Below, piece after piece: positions 33,999 through 42,349 of a stretch of DNA of 64,000 nucleotides. The stretch is from the NCBI GenBank assembly GCA_016218575.1, contig JACRDN010000023.1, positions 1 to 64,000 on the forward strand. The letters run 5' to 3'. A program made the position numbers and the translations under genes. Every line of letters starts with the position of its first letter. The first letter of the stretch is position 1. This DNA comes from Elusimicrobiota bacterium (GTDB lineage: Bacteria; Elusimicrobiota; Elusimicrobia; UBA1565; UBA9628). The notes below the pieces were generated by a model. It did no database searches, was not told the DNA's origin, and saw only the letters and a list, made by a program, of their open reading frames with translations.

Positions 33999-34628
33999 AT
34001 GATAAACCAAGACTTGATGAAATTGTTGATTTCGCTGTGCTTGGGCGGGGTCATCGGGCTTGAGCGCGAGGTGAGCGACAAGGCAGCCGGGCTGCGCACG
34101 CATATTCTAATTTGCCTTGGAGCCACCTTGTTCACGGTGCTTTCGGTGCGCTTCTATGGGGGAAGCGATCCCACCCGGATCGCGGCCCAAATCGTCTCGG
34201 GCATAGGATTTTTGGGCGCGGGGGCCATCATGCGCGAGGGCGACCGCGTGACGGGACTCACCACGGCGGCAACCATCTGGACCGTGGCCGCTATCGGCAT
34301 GGGGGTGGGCCTGGGCTACCACAACGAGGCGGCCTTCGCCACGGTTTTGGTGCTCTTCATTCAGCTTGCCTTCACCAAGCTCGACATCCTCATCGACGAC
34401 TGGCGTGAGAGGCACACCTACAAGATCATCTCCAAATTCGATCACGGCCATATCGAGGAGATCGCGGGCATTTTCCGGGAAGCCCGCGTCCGCATCATGC
34501 GCCGCAAGCTCATGAAGAAGAACGGCTTCTATTACAGCGAATGGTACACCACTGGCAGTCGGGCCAGCCAAGAGAAGGTCATGAAGAGGCTCATCGATTT
34601 CAAGGACGTCATGGAGGTCTCTTATTAA
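33999..34628 (+). CDS. MgtC/SapB-family membrane protein
   Basis: A 209-residue product with four to five hydrophobic helices in the first 130 residues. The family signature is GGVIGLEREVSDKAAGLRTH followed by IGFLGAGAIM and GLTTAATIW. The soluble tail at about 140-209 resembles the ACT-like end of longer MgtC proteins. MgtC inhibits the F-type ATPase during Mg2+ limitation in pathogens; many homologues have other, unclear roles. GAGGATAA precedes the ATG. Confidence 0.92.
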   Translation: MINQDLMKLLISLCLGGVIGLEREVSDKAAGLRTHILICLGATLFTVLSVRFYGGSDPTRIAAQIVSGIGFLGAGAIMREGDRVTGLTTAATIWTVAAIGMGVGLGYHNEAAFATVLVLFIQLAFTKLDILIDDWRERHTYKIISKFDHGHIEEIAGIFREARVRIMRRKLMKKNGFYYSEWYTTGSRASQEKVMKRLIDFKDVMEVSY

Positions 34629-34650
34629 TCTGGCGCGCGCCCAGGAGGTC

Positions 34651-35661
34651 TTGAAGTCGCTGGGGGCCCCGGCCTATCGCCTAGACCAGGTGAGGCGCGC
34701 TGTGTTTCAGGACGCGGTCCGCTCCTACGATGAGATTTCCGTGCTCCCCGCTGAGCTGCGCCGGGCTTTGGCCGAGAGGGCCCCGATCCAGAGCCTTTCC
34801 CCGCGCAGCCTTTCCGCGTCCAAGGACGGCCGGGCGCGCAAGGCGGCGCTAGCACTTCCGGACGGCGCCTTGATCGAGACCGTGCTTCTGAGGCCCAGCG
34901 ACCGGCGCTGGACCACATGCATCTCCTGCCAGGTGGGCTGTGCTGTGGGCTGCACGTTCTGCGCCACCGGCCTCATGGGGCTTTCCCGCAGCCTCACCGT
35001 CGATGAGATCACCGACCAGGTCCTGTTTTGGCGCCAGCATATGAAGGCGGAGAATCTCCCGGGACGGCTCGACAACGTGGTGTACATGGGAATGGGGGAG
35101 CCCTTCGCGGTCTACGAGACCCTCTCCGAGAGCCTGCGCGTCCTGATGGATCAGCGCCAGTTCGGCATCGGGGCCAGGCATATCTCGGTCTCGACCTCGG
35201 GGGTGGCTCCCAAGATCGAGCTCTTCGGCGCGGATTTTCCCCAGGTGAACCTGGCCATATCCCTCCACGCCGCCGAGGACGGCCTGCGCGCGCGCCTCGT
35301 CCCGCTAAACAAGGCCTACGACCTTTCCTGTCTTGCCCAGGCCTTGAAAGCGTATCTAGGGAAGAGCTCGCGCAAGGTCTTCTTCGAGTACGTCCTGCTC
35401 GCCGGAGAGAACGACCGGCCGGAGGACGCCCGCCGGCTCGTCGGCTACGTCAAGTCCATCGGAGCCCTGGAGCGCCTGCACGTTAATTTAATAGTATTCA
35501 ACCCCACCGACACCCCGCACAGGCCCTCCTCCGAGGAGCAGGCCCGGCGGTTTCAGAGGGCCCTTTTGGACGCGGGGCTCAAGGCCACGGTGCGCCAGAA
35601 TCTGGGGCAGGATATCCAGGGGGCTTGCGGGCAGTTAATCGTTCAGGAGAGCAAAATATGA
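34651..35661 (+). CDS. rlmN: 23S rRNA (adenine-2503-C2)-methyltransferase (radical SAM)
   Basis: Methylates A2503 of 23S rRNA and A37 of some tRNAs. The radical-SAM cluster motif CAVGCTFC has Cys97, Cys101 and Cys104. Sequences such as YMGMGEPFAVYETL and ISLHAAEDGLRARLVPLNK are typical. The annotated start is TTG at 34651 with AGGAGG only 2 nt before it, which is too tight. The reading frame continues upstream to about 34585, and those residues (LINLARAQEVLKSLG) resemble a normal RlmN N-terminus, so a non-standard start (for example CTG 34630 or ATT 34624) is possible. The gene overlaps msrC by ATGA. Confidence 0.93.
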   Translation: MKSLGAPAYRLDQVRRAVFQDAVRSYDEISVLPAELRRALAERAPIQSLSPRSLSASKDGRARKAALALPDGALIETVLLRPSDRRWTTCISCQVGCAVGCTFCATGLMGLSRSLTVDEITDQVLFWRQHMKAENLPGRLDNVVYMGMGEPFAVYETLSESLRVLMDQRQFGIGARHISVSTSGVAPKIELFGADFPQVNLAISLHAAEDGLRARLVPLNKAYDLSCLAQALKAYLGKSSRKVFFEYVLLAGENDRPEDARRLVGYVKSIGALERLHVNLIVFNPTDTPHRPSSEEQARRFQRALLDAGLKATVRQNLGQDIQGACGQLIVQESKI

Positions 35662-36176
35662 CGGAGCCGTCCTCGGCGCAAGAGAACTTGAAAGACAGGC
35701 CCTCGCGGGCGCGCTACAACAAGGTCCACCACGCCCTGGACACGAAATGGCGCCGGCGCACTTTGGAGGCTGAGCGCATGATGCGCGAGGTCGTCGACGA
35801 GCTCTGGGACCAGTTCGCGCAAAGCCCGTACTCTTGGTGCGGCTTCTACATCTTGGAACCGGCTAAAGAGCAGTTGACTGTGGGTCCCCACCGCGACAAG
35901 CCCGCCTGCTCTCCCCTTCCTTTGCACGGGGTCTGCGGGAAAGTGGCCCAAAGTGGGAAGCCCTTGATCGTCCCTGACGTTCGAGCCTTGGGCCAAGCCC
36001 ACATCGTTTGCGACCCCAAGAATCTCTCCGAAATCGCCCTTCCCGTTTTCGATTCCCAGGGCAAGGTCTGGGCCGTGCTGGATGTCGACAGTGAGGAACT
36101 CGGGGCTTTTGACACCATGGACCAGCGCTGGCTCGAGCGCATCCTCAAGCCCTTCCAAGACATCGGCAAGGACTAA
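35658..36176 (+). CDS. msrC: GAF-domain free methionine-(R)-sulfoxide reductase (fRMsr) type
   Basis: A 172-residue GAF protein. The three cysteines used by fRMsr are all present: Cys84 (KPACS), Cys93 (HGVCG) and Cys118 (HIVCDP). Sequences such as SWCGFYIL and VLDVDSEELGAFD match the fRMsr core. It would reduce free Met-R-sulfoxide. A 40-residue basic N-terminal extension precedes the GAF domain. The ATG at 35658 overlaps the rlmN stop (ATGA), with GGAGAG upstream. Confidence 0.85.
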   Translation: MTEPSSAQENLKDRPSRARYNKVHHALDTKWRRRTLEAERMMREVVDELWDQFAQSPYSWCGFYILEPAKEQLTVGPHRDKPACSPLPLHGVCGKVAQSGKPLIVPDVRALGQAHIVCDPKNLSEIALPVFDSQGKVWAVLDVDSEELGAFDTMDQRWLERILKPFQDIGKD

Positions 36177-36180
36177 AAGC

Positions 36181-36222
36181 GAGCCGCCCCTTCGCGCGGA
36201 GAGTCGCGAAGGGGCGGAGCTC
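36181..36222 (+). terminator. Strong GC hairpin after msrC
   Basis: CCGCCCCTTCGCG (36184-36196) pairs perfectly with CGCGAAGGGGCGG (36205-36217), and GAGC/GCTC extend the stem around a bulged A. It begins 5 nt after the msrC stop. No U-tract follows, so release may need Rho, or the hairpin may protect the 3' end. Confidence 0.6.
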
Positions 36223-36451
36223 CTGGTGATGCCGTCCTGTTGCCGTACTAAGCTGTCGAGCCGTTGTATGCGCCTTGGGATTAGTCTACCAGGACCCTGT
36301 GACAGAAACATTACATGCCTGTGAAAAGATTGTTAACGGCTATTCCGACACGCAGGAAGGCACGCAGCCCTTGGGAGCCTTCTTGAACAGGCTCAGAGAC
36401 CAGGGGACTTTTTGGCACATGGAGCACTTGTCTTTCTGATGTCGCCAAATC

Positions 36452-36480
36452 TTGACACGTTATAGTTCGGTTGTTATAAA
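36452..36480 (+). promoter_or_regulatory. Near-consensus sigma-70 promoter of the caspase-like gene
   Basis: TTGACA (36452-36457), a 17-bp spacer and TATAAA (36475-36480). The -10 ends 12 nt before the GTG start at 36493, and AGGGG lies between. This is the cleanest -35/-10 pair in the window. Confidence 0.8.
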
Positions 36481-36492
36481 CTTAGGGGCTTC

Positions 36493-37941
36493 GTGAAAAC
36501 ACCTCGATTTTTAGCCTTTGCCGCCATGGGCGCGCTGTTCTCCTCCTGCGCCACCGCACCCGTGGGGGGCCCTACGCAATACGCGCGGGAGCGCGCCGCC
36601 CAGCTGGCCCCGGGCGCGAGCCCCGACCTTGGCGGCGAGGAGCTTAAATTCGGCCTTCTTTGCGCCGGCAAGATGTGCTCCGAGGAGTACAAGGTCAACG
36701 CGGCGGGCTGGGTTCCAATTCTCGGGTTCGCCGCCCTGTTTCCGGACAAGCCCTCCACCGTGAAGATGTTCTCTCACCAGAGGAAATACCAGTCCCTGAA
36801 CTGGCTGGCGGACTACAATTCCCCGCAGGACAGCGATCTCATCATCAAGATGAGGCTCGCCAACGCCGGCAAGGCGGAGATGACCGAGGTGCTCTCGGCC
36901 TATTCGAGAAAACCCTTGTACCGCCTGCAGGGAGGCTACGTCGGCAGCGTGGGAGCCGCCGTATACGACGCCTTCAAGCCGGGGACCGCCTTGTATAGAG
37001 CCGTCGCGGCCGACCGGGAGGACTATTTCAAGCGCCGGGATCAGGCCTCCGCCGGGGGCGGCATCTCCAAGGAGGACCTAGAGGGCATCGTCAAAGCCGC
37101 GGTCTCAAGCGCGCAGGCCGTCCAGGTTCCCAAAGCCGCCGCCCCGGCCGCGGAGATCCGCTCCGACGTGGACGAGCCCTCCTACAAGGCCCCGGAGCGG
37201 CCGGATGATTTCGCCGTGGTGGTCGGCGTCGAGAGATACTCCGACCTGCCCGCGGCCCTCTACGCGGAGCGCGACGCCGAGGCCGTCAAGAATCATCTAC
37301 TGGCCTTGGGATTTCCGAGCCGGAACGTGATCCTGATGTTGGGGGAAAAGGCCAGCCGCACGGCCATCGAGAAATACCTGGAGTCCTGGCTGCCTCGGAA
37401 CGTCAAGGAGGAAAGCCGGGTGTTTTTCTATTTCTCCGGGCACGGCGCTCCGGACGTGAAGACCGGCGAGGCTTTCCTCGTCCCTTGGGACGGGGACGCC
37501 AACTTCTTGGAGAACACGGGCTATCCGGTCAAGCGCCTCTACGCCAGCCTCAATGCCCTGAAGGCCCGCGAGGTGCTCGTGGCTTTGGACGCCTGCTTCT
37601 CTGGAGCGGGAGGCCGCTCGGTGTTGGCCCACGGGGCCCGGCCCTTGGTCACCAAGGTCGAAACGGGCATCTTTCCCCAAGGCCGCATGTCGCTGTTCGC
37701 CGCCGCCGCTGAAAACGAGATCACCAGCACCTTGGACGGCCAGGGCCACGGCATCTTCACCTATTATTTCCTGAAGGGCCTCTCCGGCCAGGCCCGGGAC
37801 AAGGACGGCAACGTCACGGTGAGAGGCCTCCAGGAATACCTCAAGCCCAAGGTCCAGGACGAGGCCCGCCGGCAAAACCGCGAGCAGAACCCCGTGCTGA
37901 TGGGAGAGCAGAACGGGGACAAGGTGATTTTCCGGCCCTAA
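36493..37941 (+). CDS. Lipoprotein with C-terminal caspase-like (C14) domain
   Basis: A 482-residue product with a lipoprotein-type signal (AAMGALFSSC, Cys19). The middle (about 25-230) is unrecognised. Residues about 238-480 are a metacaspase-like peptidase: FAVVVGVERYSDLPAALYA, catalytic His317 in FYFSGHG and catalytic Cys368 in ALDACFSG. An acidic S1 pocket is likely but not provable by eye. The start is GTG, and the promoter is strong. It converges within 2 nt on a DUF4384 lipoprotein gene, a common partner of C14 peptidases. Confidence 0.9.
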   Translation: MKTPRFLAFAAMGALFSSCATAPVGGPTQYARERAAQLAPGASPDLGGEELKFGLLCAGKMCSEEYKVNAAGWVPILGFAALFPDKPSTVKMFSHQRKYQSLNWLADYNSPQDSDLIIKMRLANAGKAEMTEVLSAYSRKPLYRLQGGYVGSVGAAVYDAFKPGTALYRAVAADREDYFKRRDQASAGGGISKEDLEGIVKAAVSSAQAVQVPKAAAPAAEIRSDVDEPSYKAPERPDDFAVVVGVERYSDLPAALYAERDAEAVKNHLLALGFPSRNVILMLGEKASRTAIEKYLESWLPRNVKEESRVFFYFSGHGAPDVKTGEAFLVPWDGDANFLENTGYPVKRLYASLNALKAREVLVALDACFSGAGGRSVLAHGARPLVTKVETGIFPQGRMSLFAAAAENEITSTLDGQGHGIFTYYFLKGLSGQARDKDGNVTVRGLQEYLKPKVQDEARRQNREQNPVLMGEQNGDKVIFRP

Positions 37942-37943
37942 AC

Positions 37944-38879
37944 TCAGCGCTTAGCCTTGTAGATGGTAAAGGCCTGAGCGTCCTCGGCCCAGTCGATTTT
38001 CTGGGCGTTGAGGCGCCCCAGGACGGCAAGAAATCCCTGCGCCGGATCGGTGACTTTCGCCGGCAGGGGCTGCCTGGAGGCCACGACCCGAACGGTTTCA
38101 ACGGAGACGTCATAGCCCTCCGGGAGCTGGGCCGCCAAGGCCTTTACCCCCGCCCTGCGCGCCGCAGCGTCCGGATATTCCCAGGTTTGGCCCGCCTTGA
38201 GGCGGATCTCCGGAATCTGCGGGTTGGGCGCTATTAAGGACGTTTTCTGCCAGTCAAGCCACAGATCGTAGACGTATAGGTAGCAGTCCCGGGTCGCCGT
38301 GACGCTCAGCGTGACCTCATCTCCGTCAAAGAGGATGTCGCGCGAAAGGCCGAGGTCCAGGGAGAAGTCCTTGTCGGCGTAGCCGGGAGTGGGTAGGAGG
38401 CAGGTCTTGATCGCGGCGCGGTAGCGGCAGCGCGGACATCCTGGCGCGTCCTCGTAGCCGTCCCTAAGCACCTGCTCGTCCATGATGCGTCCTTGCCGGG
38501 TCGTGAGCAGCATGCTCTCGATGACCTGCTTTTGGTCGCGCAAGCCCTCCTGCTGGAAATCCATGGTGCGCGCTCGAACCGACACGCCCAGAAAATCCTG
38601 CATGGCCGAGCGCCTCGCCGCGTCCACGGCCTGGGCGCGCAGCTGGTGTGGGGTTTGATCCTCGCCGGCGGCGATAGACCCCTCGCTCGCGATCCAAGTG
38701 CAGCCGCGAGAATCCGGTCCTAGGACCGCCGCCTTGACCGGCTCTTTATTCTCCTCGAGAGCTTCGGCCCAAGCTCGCCGCGCGGCCTTGGGCGTCAGGT
38801 CTTCGCGGGAGGCCTCCCGCCTCTCATGGCAGGCTCCTAGAAAAGCTGCCAACGCCACCACGGCGATTCCGGGTCGCAT
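37944..38879 (-). CDS. DUF4384-containing lipoprotein
   Basis: A 311-residue product. I start it at the ATG at 38879, which gives a lipoprotein signal (VVALAAFLGAC). Residues about 90-150 are a helical/beta domain with CPRCRY. Residues about 175-260 match DUF4384, with FDGDEVTLSVTATRDCYLYV and SLIAPNPQIPE. DUF4384 often occurs in or beside caspase-like proteins and may bind peptides or polysaccharides. TATACT ends 7 nt before the start. Confidence 0.82.
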   Translation of the reverse strand: MRPGIAVVALAAFLGACHERREASREDLTPKAARRAWAEALEENKEPVKAAVLGPDSRGCTWIASEGSIAAGEDQTPHQLRAQAVDAARRSAMQDFLGVSVRARTMDFQQEGLRDQKQVIESMLLTTRQGRIMDEQVLRDGYEDAPGCPRCRYRAAIKTCLLPTPGYADKDFSLDLGLSRDILFDGDEVTLSVTATRDCYLYVYDLWLDWQKTSLIAPNPQIPEIRLKAGQTWEYPDAAARRAGVKALAAQLPEGYDVSVETVRVVASRQPLPAKVTDPAQGFLAVLGRLNAQKIDWAEDAQAFTIYKAKR

Positions 38880-38886
38880 GGGCTTC

Positions 38887-38921
38887 AGTATAACAAGTCT
38901 GTAACGTATTTTTTGTACTAT
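38887..38921. promoter_or_regulatory. Divergent leaderless-type promoters
   Basis: On the minus strand TATACT (38892-38887) ends 7 nt before the ATG at 38879. On the plus strand TACTAT (38916-38921) ends 7 nt before the ATG at 38929. The two boxes are symmetric in a 49-bp gap. Confidence 0.5.
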
Positions 38922-38928
38922 TAGCCCT

Positions 38929-39741
38929 ATGAAAGGCGGGTTTTTCGCCTGGGCCGTTGCTTTGGGCTTGGCGGTGCTCTCAGGTTGCGCCGAGGTCCCG
39001 GTCTCGACGGCGCCGGCCGGTCCCGCGGCGGTTATTCCCGGGGCCATGAAGACCGACGCCCAGATCACCAACGTCCTGGTGGATCTTCTCGAGCATCAGG
39101 ACCAGGCCACAGTGGACCTGTCCAAGGCCGAGGGCGCGCCCGTGGGCGAGATTTTGAAAGTGGGCTCCCCCATCGGCTATTCCCTGCGCAACCGCTATCT
39201 CAATATCGGCATTCCCCTGGCCGAGGCCCTGTCCCGCAACCAGGACCCGGTGTTTCGCGGCCAGCTTGTCAATCTAGCCCGCTGGGACCGCAACGGAGAG
39301 ACTCGCGCCGCGGCCTTGGTGGCTTTGGCCCGGGCCCAGGACTTGCGCGACTACGACGTGTTCCGGGAGGCTTTGGTGCACCTCGACCCGGCCGTGCGCT
39401 TCGGGGCCTTGGAGGCCCTCCAGGCCTGGGGCCACCCCGAAAAATCCTTGCCTCTTCTTGGAGCGGTGGCCGAAAGGGAGGTCGAGCCGATCCTTCGGGT
39501 CTACGCCTCCGCGGCCTTGGCCCGGCTCGGCGACTCGGCGGGTCTCAACCGCCTGCGCGCCTTCCTCGATGACGGAAGCTGGCTCGTGCGGGCCATGGCG
39601 GGGCGCTATTTGGGGGATTTCGGCGCTGGCGGGGATTATGACCGCCTGGTGGCCCGGATCGGGCGGGAGGCGGGCAACGACTTCGTGGTCGCGGAGTACT
39701 GTATCGCGGCCTTGAAGTTGTTTCCCAAGAAAGGCTCGTGA
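38929..39741 (+). CDS. HEAT-repeat lipoprotein
   Basis: A 270-residue product with a lipoprotein signal (LGLAVLSGC). Helical HEAT-like repeats follow from about residue 120 (RAAALVALARAQDLRDYDVF, then PAVRFGALEALQAWG). It is a paralogue of the next gene, with which it shares several blocks. Likely an outer-membrane-anchored scaffold. It begins a run that leads into ExbB/ExbD/TonB. Confidence 0.82.
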   Translation: MKGGFFAWAVALGLAVLSGCAEVPVSTAPAGPAAVIPGAMKTDAQITNVLVDLLEHQDQATVDLSKAEGAPVGEILKVGSPIGYSLRNRYLNIGIPLAEALSRNQDPVFRGQLVNLARWDRNGETRAAALVALARAQDLRDYDVFREALVHLDPAVRFGALEALQAWGHPEKSLPLLGAVAEREVEPILRVYASAALARLGDSAGLNRLRAFLDDGSWLVRAMAGRYLGDFGAGGDYDRLVARIGREAGNDFVVAEYCIAALKLFPKKGS

Positions 39742-40562
39742 AAATCGCGCTTGCGGCGTTCTTGATAGGGTTGAGCCCGGGCCTTATGGCACAGACCGGG
39801 GCCATCCCAGATTCGGCCAGCGTTCTTCAGCTAGAGCCCTTGGTGATCACGGCCCCACGCCTTAAAATCCCCAAGAGGCTCGCCATAGACCCCCAGATCA
39901 ACCTGCATCTCTTAAGGCTCCTGCGCGAGCGCCAGGACGCCCGTCCCCAGTCGCAGGAGGCCCTGGACGCCTCGGTCGGCAACTTGAACAAGCTTAGCAC
40001 CCTCACCGGCTACAACTTAAAGACCCGCTACACCGAGCTCGGCTTTCTCCTCACCGAGGGCCTGGCCGGGGTGACCGACTTCGAGCTTTCGAGCGAGCTC
40101 GAGAAAACCGTGCGCCTGGGCAAGAACACCCAGACCCGCGCCGCGGCCTTGGTGGCCTTGGCCTACGCCAAGGATTTGCGCTACATGAACCTGTTCCAGT
40201 CCGCCCTCCAGGACCCCAATATGACCGTGCGCTTCGCGGCCTTGGAGTCCCTCCTCGTCCTGGGCGATCCCTCGGTCCAGTTCCTGGTCTCCAACGCGGC
40301 CCGGGACGACAACTCGCTCGCGGTCCGGATATACGCCGCGGCTGGGATGTGGCGCATGGGGGACATTTTCGGCCGAGAGATGCTGCTGCGCCTCTACCAG
40401 CACGAGGACTGGTTCGTGCGGGCCATGACCGCGCATTATCTCGGGGAGTTAGGCAAGGGCGACGAGTACCGCAGGCTTTTCCTGCAATTGGGCCAGGAGA
40501 GCCATCCGGCGGTCAAGGCGGAGCTTTGCTCGGCGCTTCTGCGCCTTCAGAGGTACCAGTAG
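39738..40562 (+). CDS. Exported HEAT-repeat protein
   Basis: A 274-residue product with a signal peptide (ALAAFLIGLSPGLMAQ) but no lipobox Cys. A short motif resembling the TonB-dependent receptor N-terminus, LEPLVITAPR, follows at about 34-43. HEAT repeats occupy about 120-274 (RAAALVALAYAKDLRYMNLF, MTVRFAALESLLVLG). It is a tandem duplicate of the upstream lipoprotein. It starts with GTG, overlapping the upstream stop as GTGA, and is 13 nt before exbB. It may be a periplasmic partner of the energy-transducing complex. Confidence 0.82.
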   Translation: MKIALAAFLIGLSPGLMAQTGAIPDSASVLQLEPLVITAPRLKIPKRLAIDPQINLHLLRLLRERQDARPQSQEALDASVGNLNKLSTLTGYNLKTRYTELGFLLTEGLAGVTDFELSSELEKTVRLGKNTQTRAAALVALAYAKDLRYMNLFQSALQDPNMTVRFAALESLLVLGDPSVQFLVSNAARDDNSLAVRIYAAAGMWRMGDIFGREMLLRLYQHEDWFVRAMTAHYLGELGKGDEYRRLFLQLGQESHPAVKAELCSALLRLQRYQ

Positions 40563-40575
40563 TTCCGAGGGGGAT

Positions 40576-41202
40576 ATGGACATAACGTGGATTCTGGCCC
40601 TGGCGCTCACCGGCGGGGATTGGGTGGTTTACGGACTGCTTCTGTGCTCGGTCCTGTCTTTGGCCATCATCATCGAAAGGGGAGTCCTGTTGTTTCAGGA
40701 GGAAAAGGATTTTTCGGAGCTCCGCCAGGCTTTGATCAAGGACTTTGGCCGCGATCTCTCTATTTTGGAGAAAACGGCCCATAGGCACCAGGGGGCCGCG
40801 GCCCGCATCCTGCGCACGGCTTTGGCCCAGTCCCACCACGGCCCGGCGGGAGTGGAGGACTTGCTCCTGGCCGCGAGCTTCGAGGAGAAAAACCGCCTTG
40901 AGAAAAGGCTCTTGGCCCTTGGGACCTTGGGCAACAACGCCCCGTTCGTGGGACTGTTCGGCACGGTGCTGGGCGTTATCAAGGCCTTCCATGACCTCTC
41001 CCAGGCCAGCGCCGGGCCGGAGGTGGTCATGAAGGGACTTTCCGAGGCCCTAATCGCGACCGCGGTGGGGCTTTTCGTGGCCATCCCCTGCGTGGTGAGC
41101 TACAACTATTTCCAGAAGAAGGCCAAGGACCTGCTCCTGGGCACCGAGTCCCTGGGACGCTTCCTCATCGCCCAGATCCGGGCCGCCAAGGGCTCGCCAT
41201 GA
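40576..41202 (+). CDS. exbB: ExbB/TolQ-family proton channel subunit
   Basis: A 208-residue inner-membrane protein with three predicted helices: about 15-35, 117-137 and 152-175. The second contains LGNNAPFVGLFGTVLGVIKAF and the third EALIATAVGLFVAIPCV, both standard ExbB/MotA features. It forms the proton-driven motor with ExbD that energises TonB. A GAGGGGG Shine-Dalgarno precedes the ATG. exbD overlaps its stop by ATGA. Confidence 0.95.
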   Translation: MDITWILALALTGGDWVVYGLLLCSVLSLAIIIERGVLLFQEEKDFSELRQALIKDFGRDLSILEKTAHRHQGAAARILRTALAQSHHGPAGVEDLLLAASFEEKNRLEKRLLALGTLGNNAPFVGLFGTVLGVIKAFHDLSQASAGPEVVMKGLSEALIATAVGLFVAIPCVVSYNYFQKKAKDLLLGTESLGRFLIAQIRAAKGSP

Positions 41203-41606
41203 GCGCGCATGCCGCGGGAGACGAGGGTCCGATCACCGGGATCAACGTCACTCCCCTGGTGGACATCATTTTAGTCGTGCTCATCATCTTCATGGCGACG
41301 GCCCCCCTTATCCAGCGCCGAGCCCTCAAGGTGGACGTGCCCAAGGCCGCCCATCACGAGCGCGCCGCCACCGAGGCCGTGGCCGTCGTCTACAACGCCA
41401 AAAGGGAGATCCTCATGGGAGGGGTCGCGATGAGCCCGCAGGCCCTGGCCGGGGCCCTCTCGCGCCTGGTCCAGAGCCGTCCGGGAGCCGCGGTGACTTT
41501 GTCCGCGGACCGGGCCCTGTCCTACGGCGACATCGTCTCCCTTCTGGACTCGATCCGGGCCTCCGGGGTCAAGAAAATCGGCCTCGAAGTCTCCATTGGT
41601 AAATGA
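41199..41606 (+). CDS. exbD: ExbD/TolR-family proton channel subunit
   Basis: A 135-residue product with one N-terminal transmembrane helix. The proton-accepting Asp22 sits in NVTPLVDIILVVLIIFM. The periplasmic part ends with the DIVSLLDSIRASGVKKIGL motif. Works with ExbB. Overlaps the TonB gene by ATGA. Confidence 0.95.
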   Translation: MSAHAAGDEGPITGINVTPLVDIILVVLIIFMATAPLIQRRALKVDVPKAAHHERAATEAVAVVYNAKREILMGGVAMSPQALAGALSRLVQSRPGAAVTLSADRALSYGDIVSLLDSIRASGVKKIGLEVSIGK

Positions 41607-42328
41607 GGGCGGCAAGCCCGCATTTTTTCAGGAATTGCCTGGCCGCCTCCTTCGCTCTCCACGCGGGTTTCTTCGGCGCCGTCAAATTGTGGATTGCCCG
41701 TCCATTCCCGCCTCTCGTGGAGGTGGATCTGACCATCCCCATGCTGGGGACGGGGCCCGCGAAGCTCGGGGCCCCGAAGAAAGCCGCGGCCCGGCCTCTG
41801 CCGGGCCCAAGCCTTCCGGCTGAAAGCGCCAAGCCCCAAGAGGCGCTTAAAAAGCTCGTTGCCCCCAAGGACTGGGTCTTGCCCGGCCCCAAGACCGAAA
41901 AGATCGAAGCCGCTCCCGAGCCTTCCCCCACGCCCGGGGGAACCCCGGAGGGAGGGGGGACCTCGCCCCTGCCCGGGGGTTCCGGCGCGGGAGCCGATTA
42001 CGGGGTTCCCGGCGGGACCGGGAATGGAGGTGCGGCCCTTCTGCGCCTGCCCCAACTCCTCAACCGCGATGAGGTCCTGGCCAATTTGCGTCGTTTCTAT
42101 CCGGAGAGAGAGCGCCGGGCGGGGCGGGAAGGGGTGGTCAAGGTTATCCTCCACATCAGTCAAAGCGGGCGGGTGGCTTCCGTGGACGTCCTGGAGTCGG
42201 GGGGGGAGGCCTTCGACGAGGCAGCCGGGCAAGTGGGCCGCCTCATGCGCTTTTCCCCGGCTTTGGGGCCGGGGGGGGCGGTCGCGGTCAAACTCGGCCA
42301 AACCATGGTTTTTCGCCTGGAGGAATAG
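41603..42328 (+). CDS. tonB: TonB-like energy transducer
   Basis: A 241-residue product with an N-terminal membrane anchor (about 10-30). A Pro/Gly/Lys-rich spacer at about 45-150 spans the periplasm. The C-terminal TonB domain runs about 155-240 (VLANLRRFYPERERRAGREG, VVKVILHISQSGRVASVDVL). It transmits motor energy to TonB-dependent receptors. The preceding HEAT proteins suggest a dedicated system rather than the general siderophore one. No receptor is adjacent. Confidence 0.92.
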   Translation: MRAASPHFFRNCLAASFALHAGFFGAVKLWIARPFPPLVEVDLTIPMLGTGPAKLGAPKKAAARPLPGPSLPAESAKPQEALKKLVAPKDWVLPGPKTEKIEAAPEPSPTPGGTPEGGGTSPLPGGSGAGADYGVPGGTGNGGAALLRLPQLLNRDEVLANLRRFYPERERRAGREGVVKVILHISQSGRVASVDVLESGGEAFDEAAGQVGRLMRFSPALGPGGAVAVKLGQTMVFRLEE

Positions 42329-42338
42329 ACAAATTTGG

Positions 42339-42344
42339 TAAAAT
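42339..42344 (+). promoter_or_regulatory. -10-like TAAAAT box for the glucan phosphorylase
   Basis: TAAAAT ends 5 nt before the ATG at 42350, and there is no Shine-Dalgarno. A leaderless start is predicted. Confidence 0.45.
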
Positions 42345-42349
42345 AGGCC

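Larger units (their letters stand above)
36177..36492. other. Intergenic region before the caspase-like gene
   Basis: This 316-bp gap holds a strong hairpin (36181-36222), then AT-richer sequence. A consensus promoter runs 36452-36480. A minus-strand open stretch around 36340-36450 reads KCSMCQK...CVPSCVSE, but has no usable start and is probably not a gene. Confidence 0.6.

Noticed and set aside
36340-36450. Minus-strand Cys-rich stretch (KCSMCQK ... CVPSCVSE)
   Set aside because: Looks like a zinc-ribbon fragment, but there is a stop just upstream and no usable start codon. It could be a decayed gene; the evidence is too thin.
41735-42050. Pro/Gly-rich repeats considered as a tandem repeat array
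   Set aside because: This is the normal periplasm-spanning linker of a TonB protein and not a regular array.
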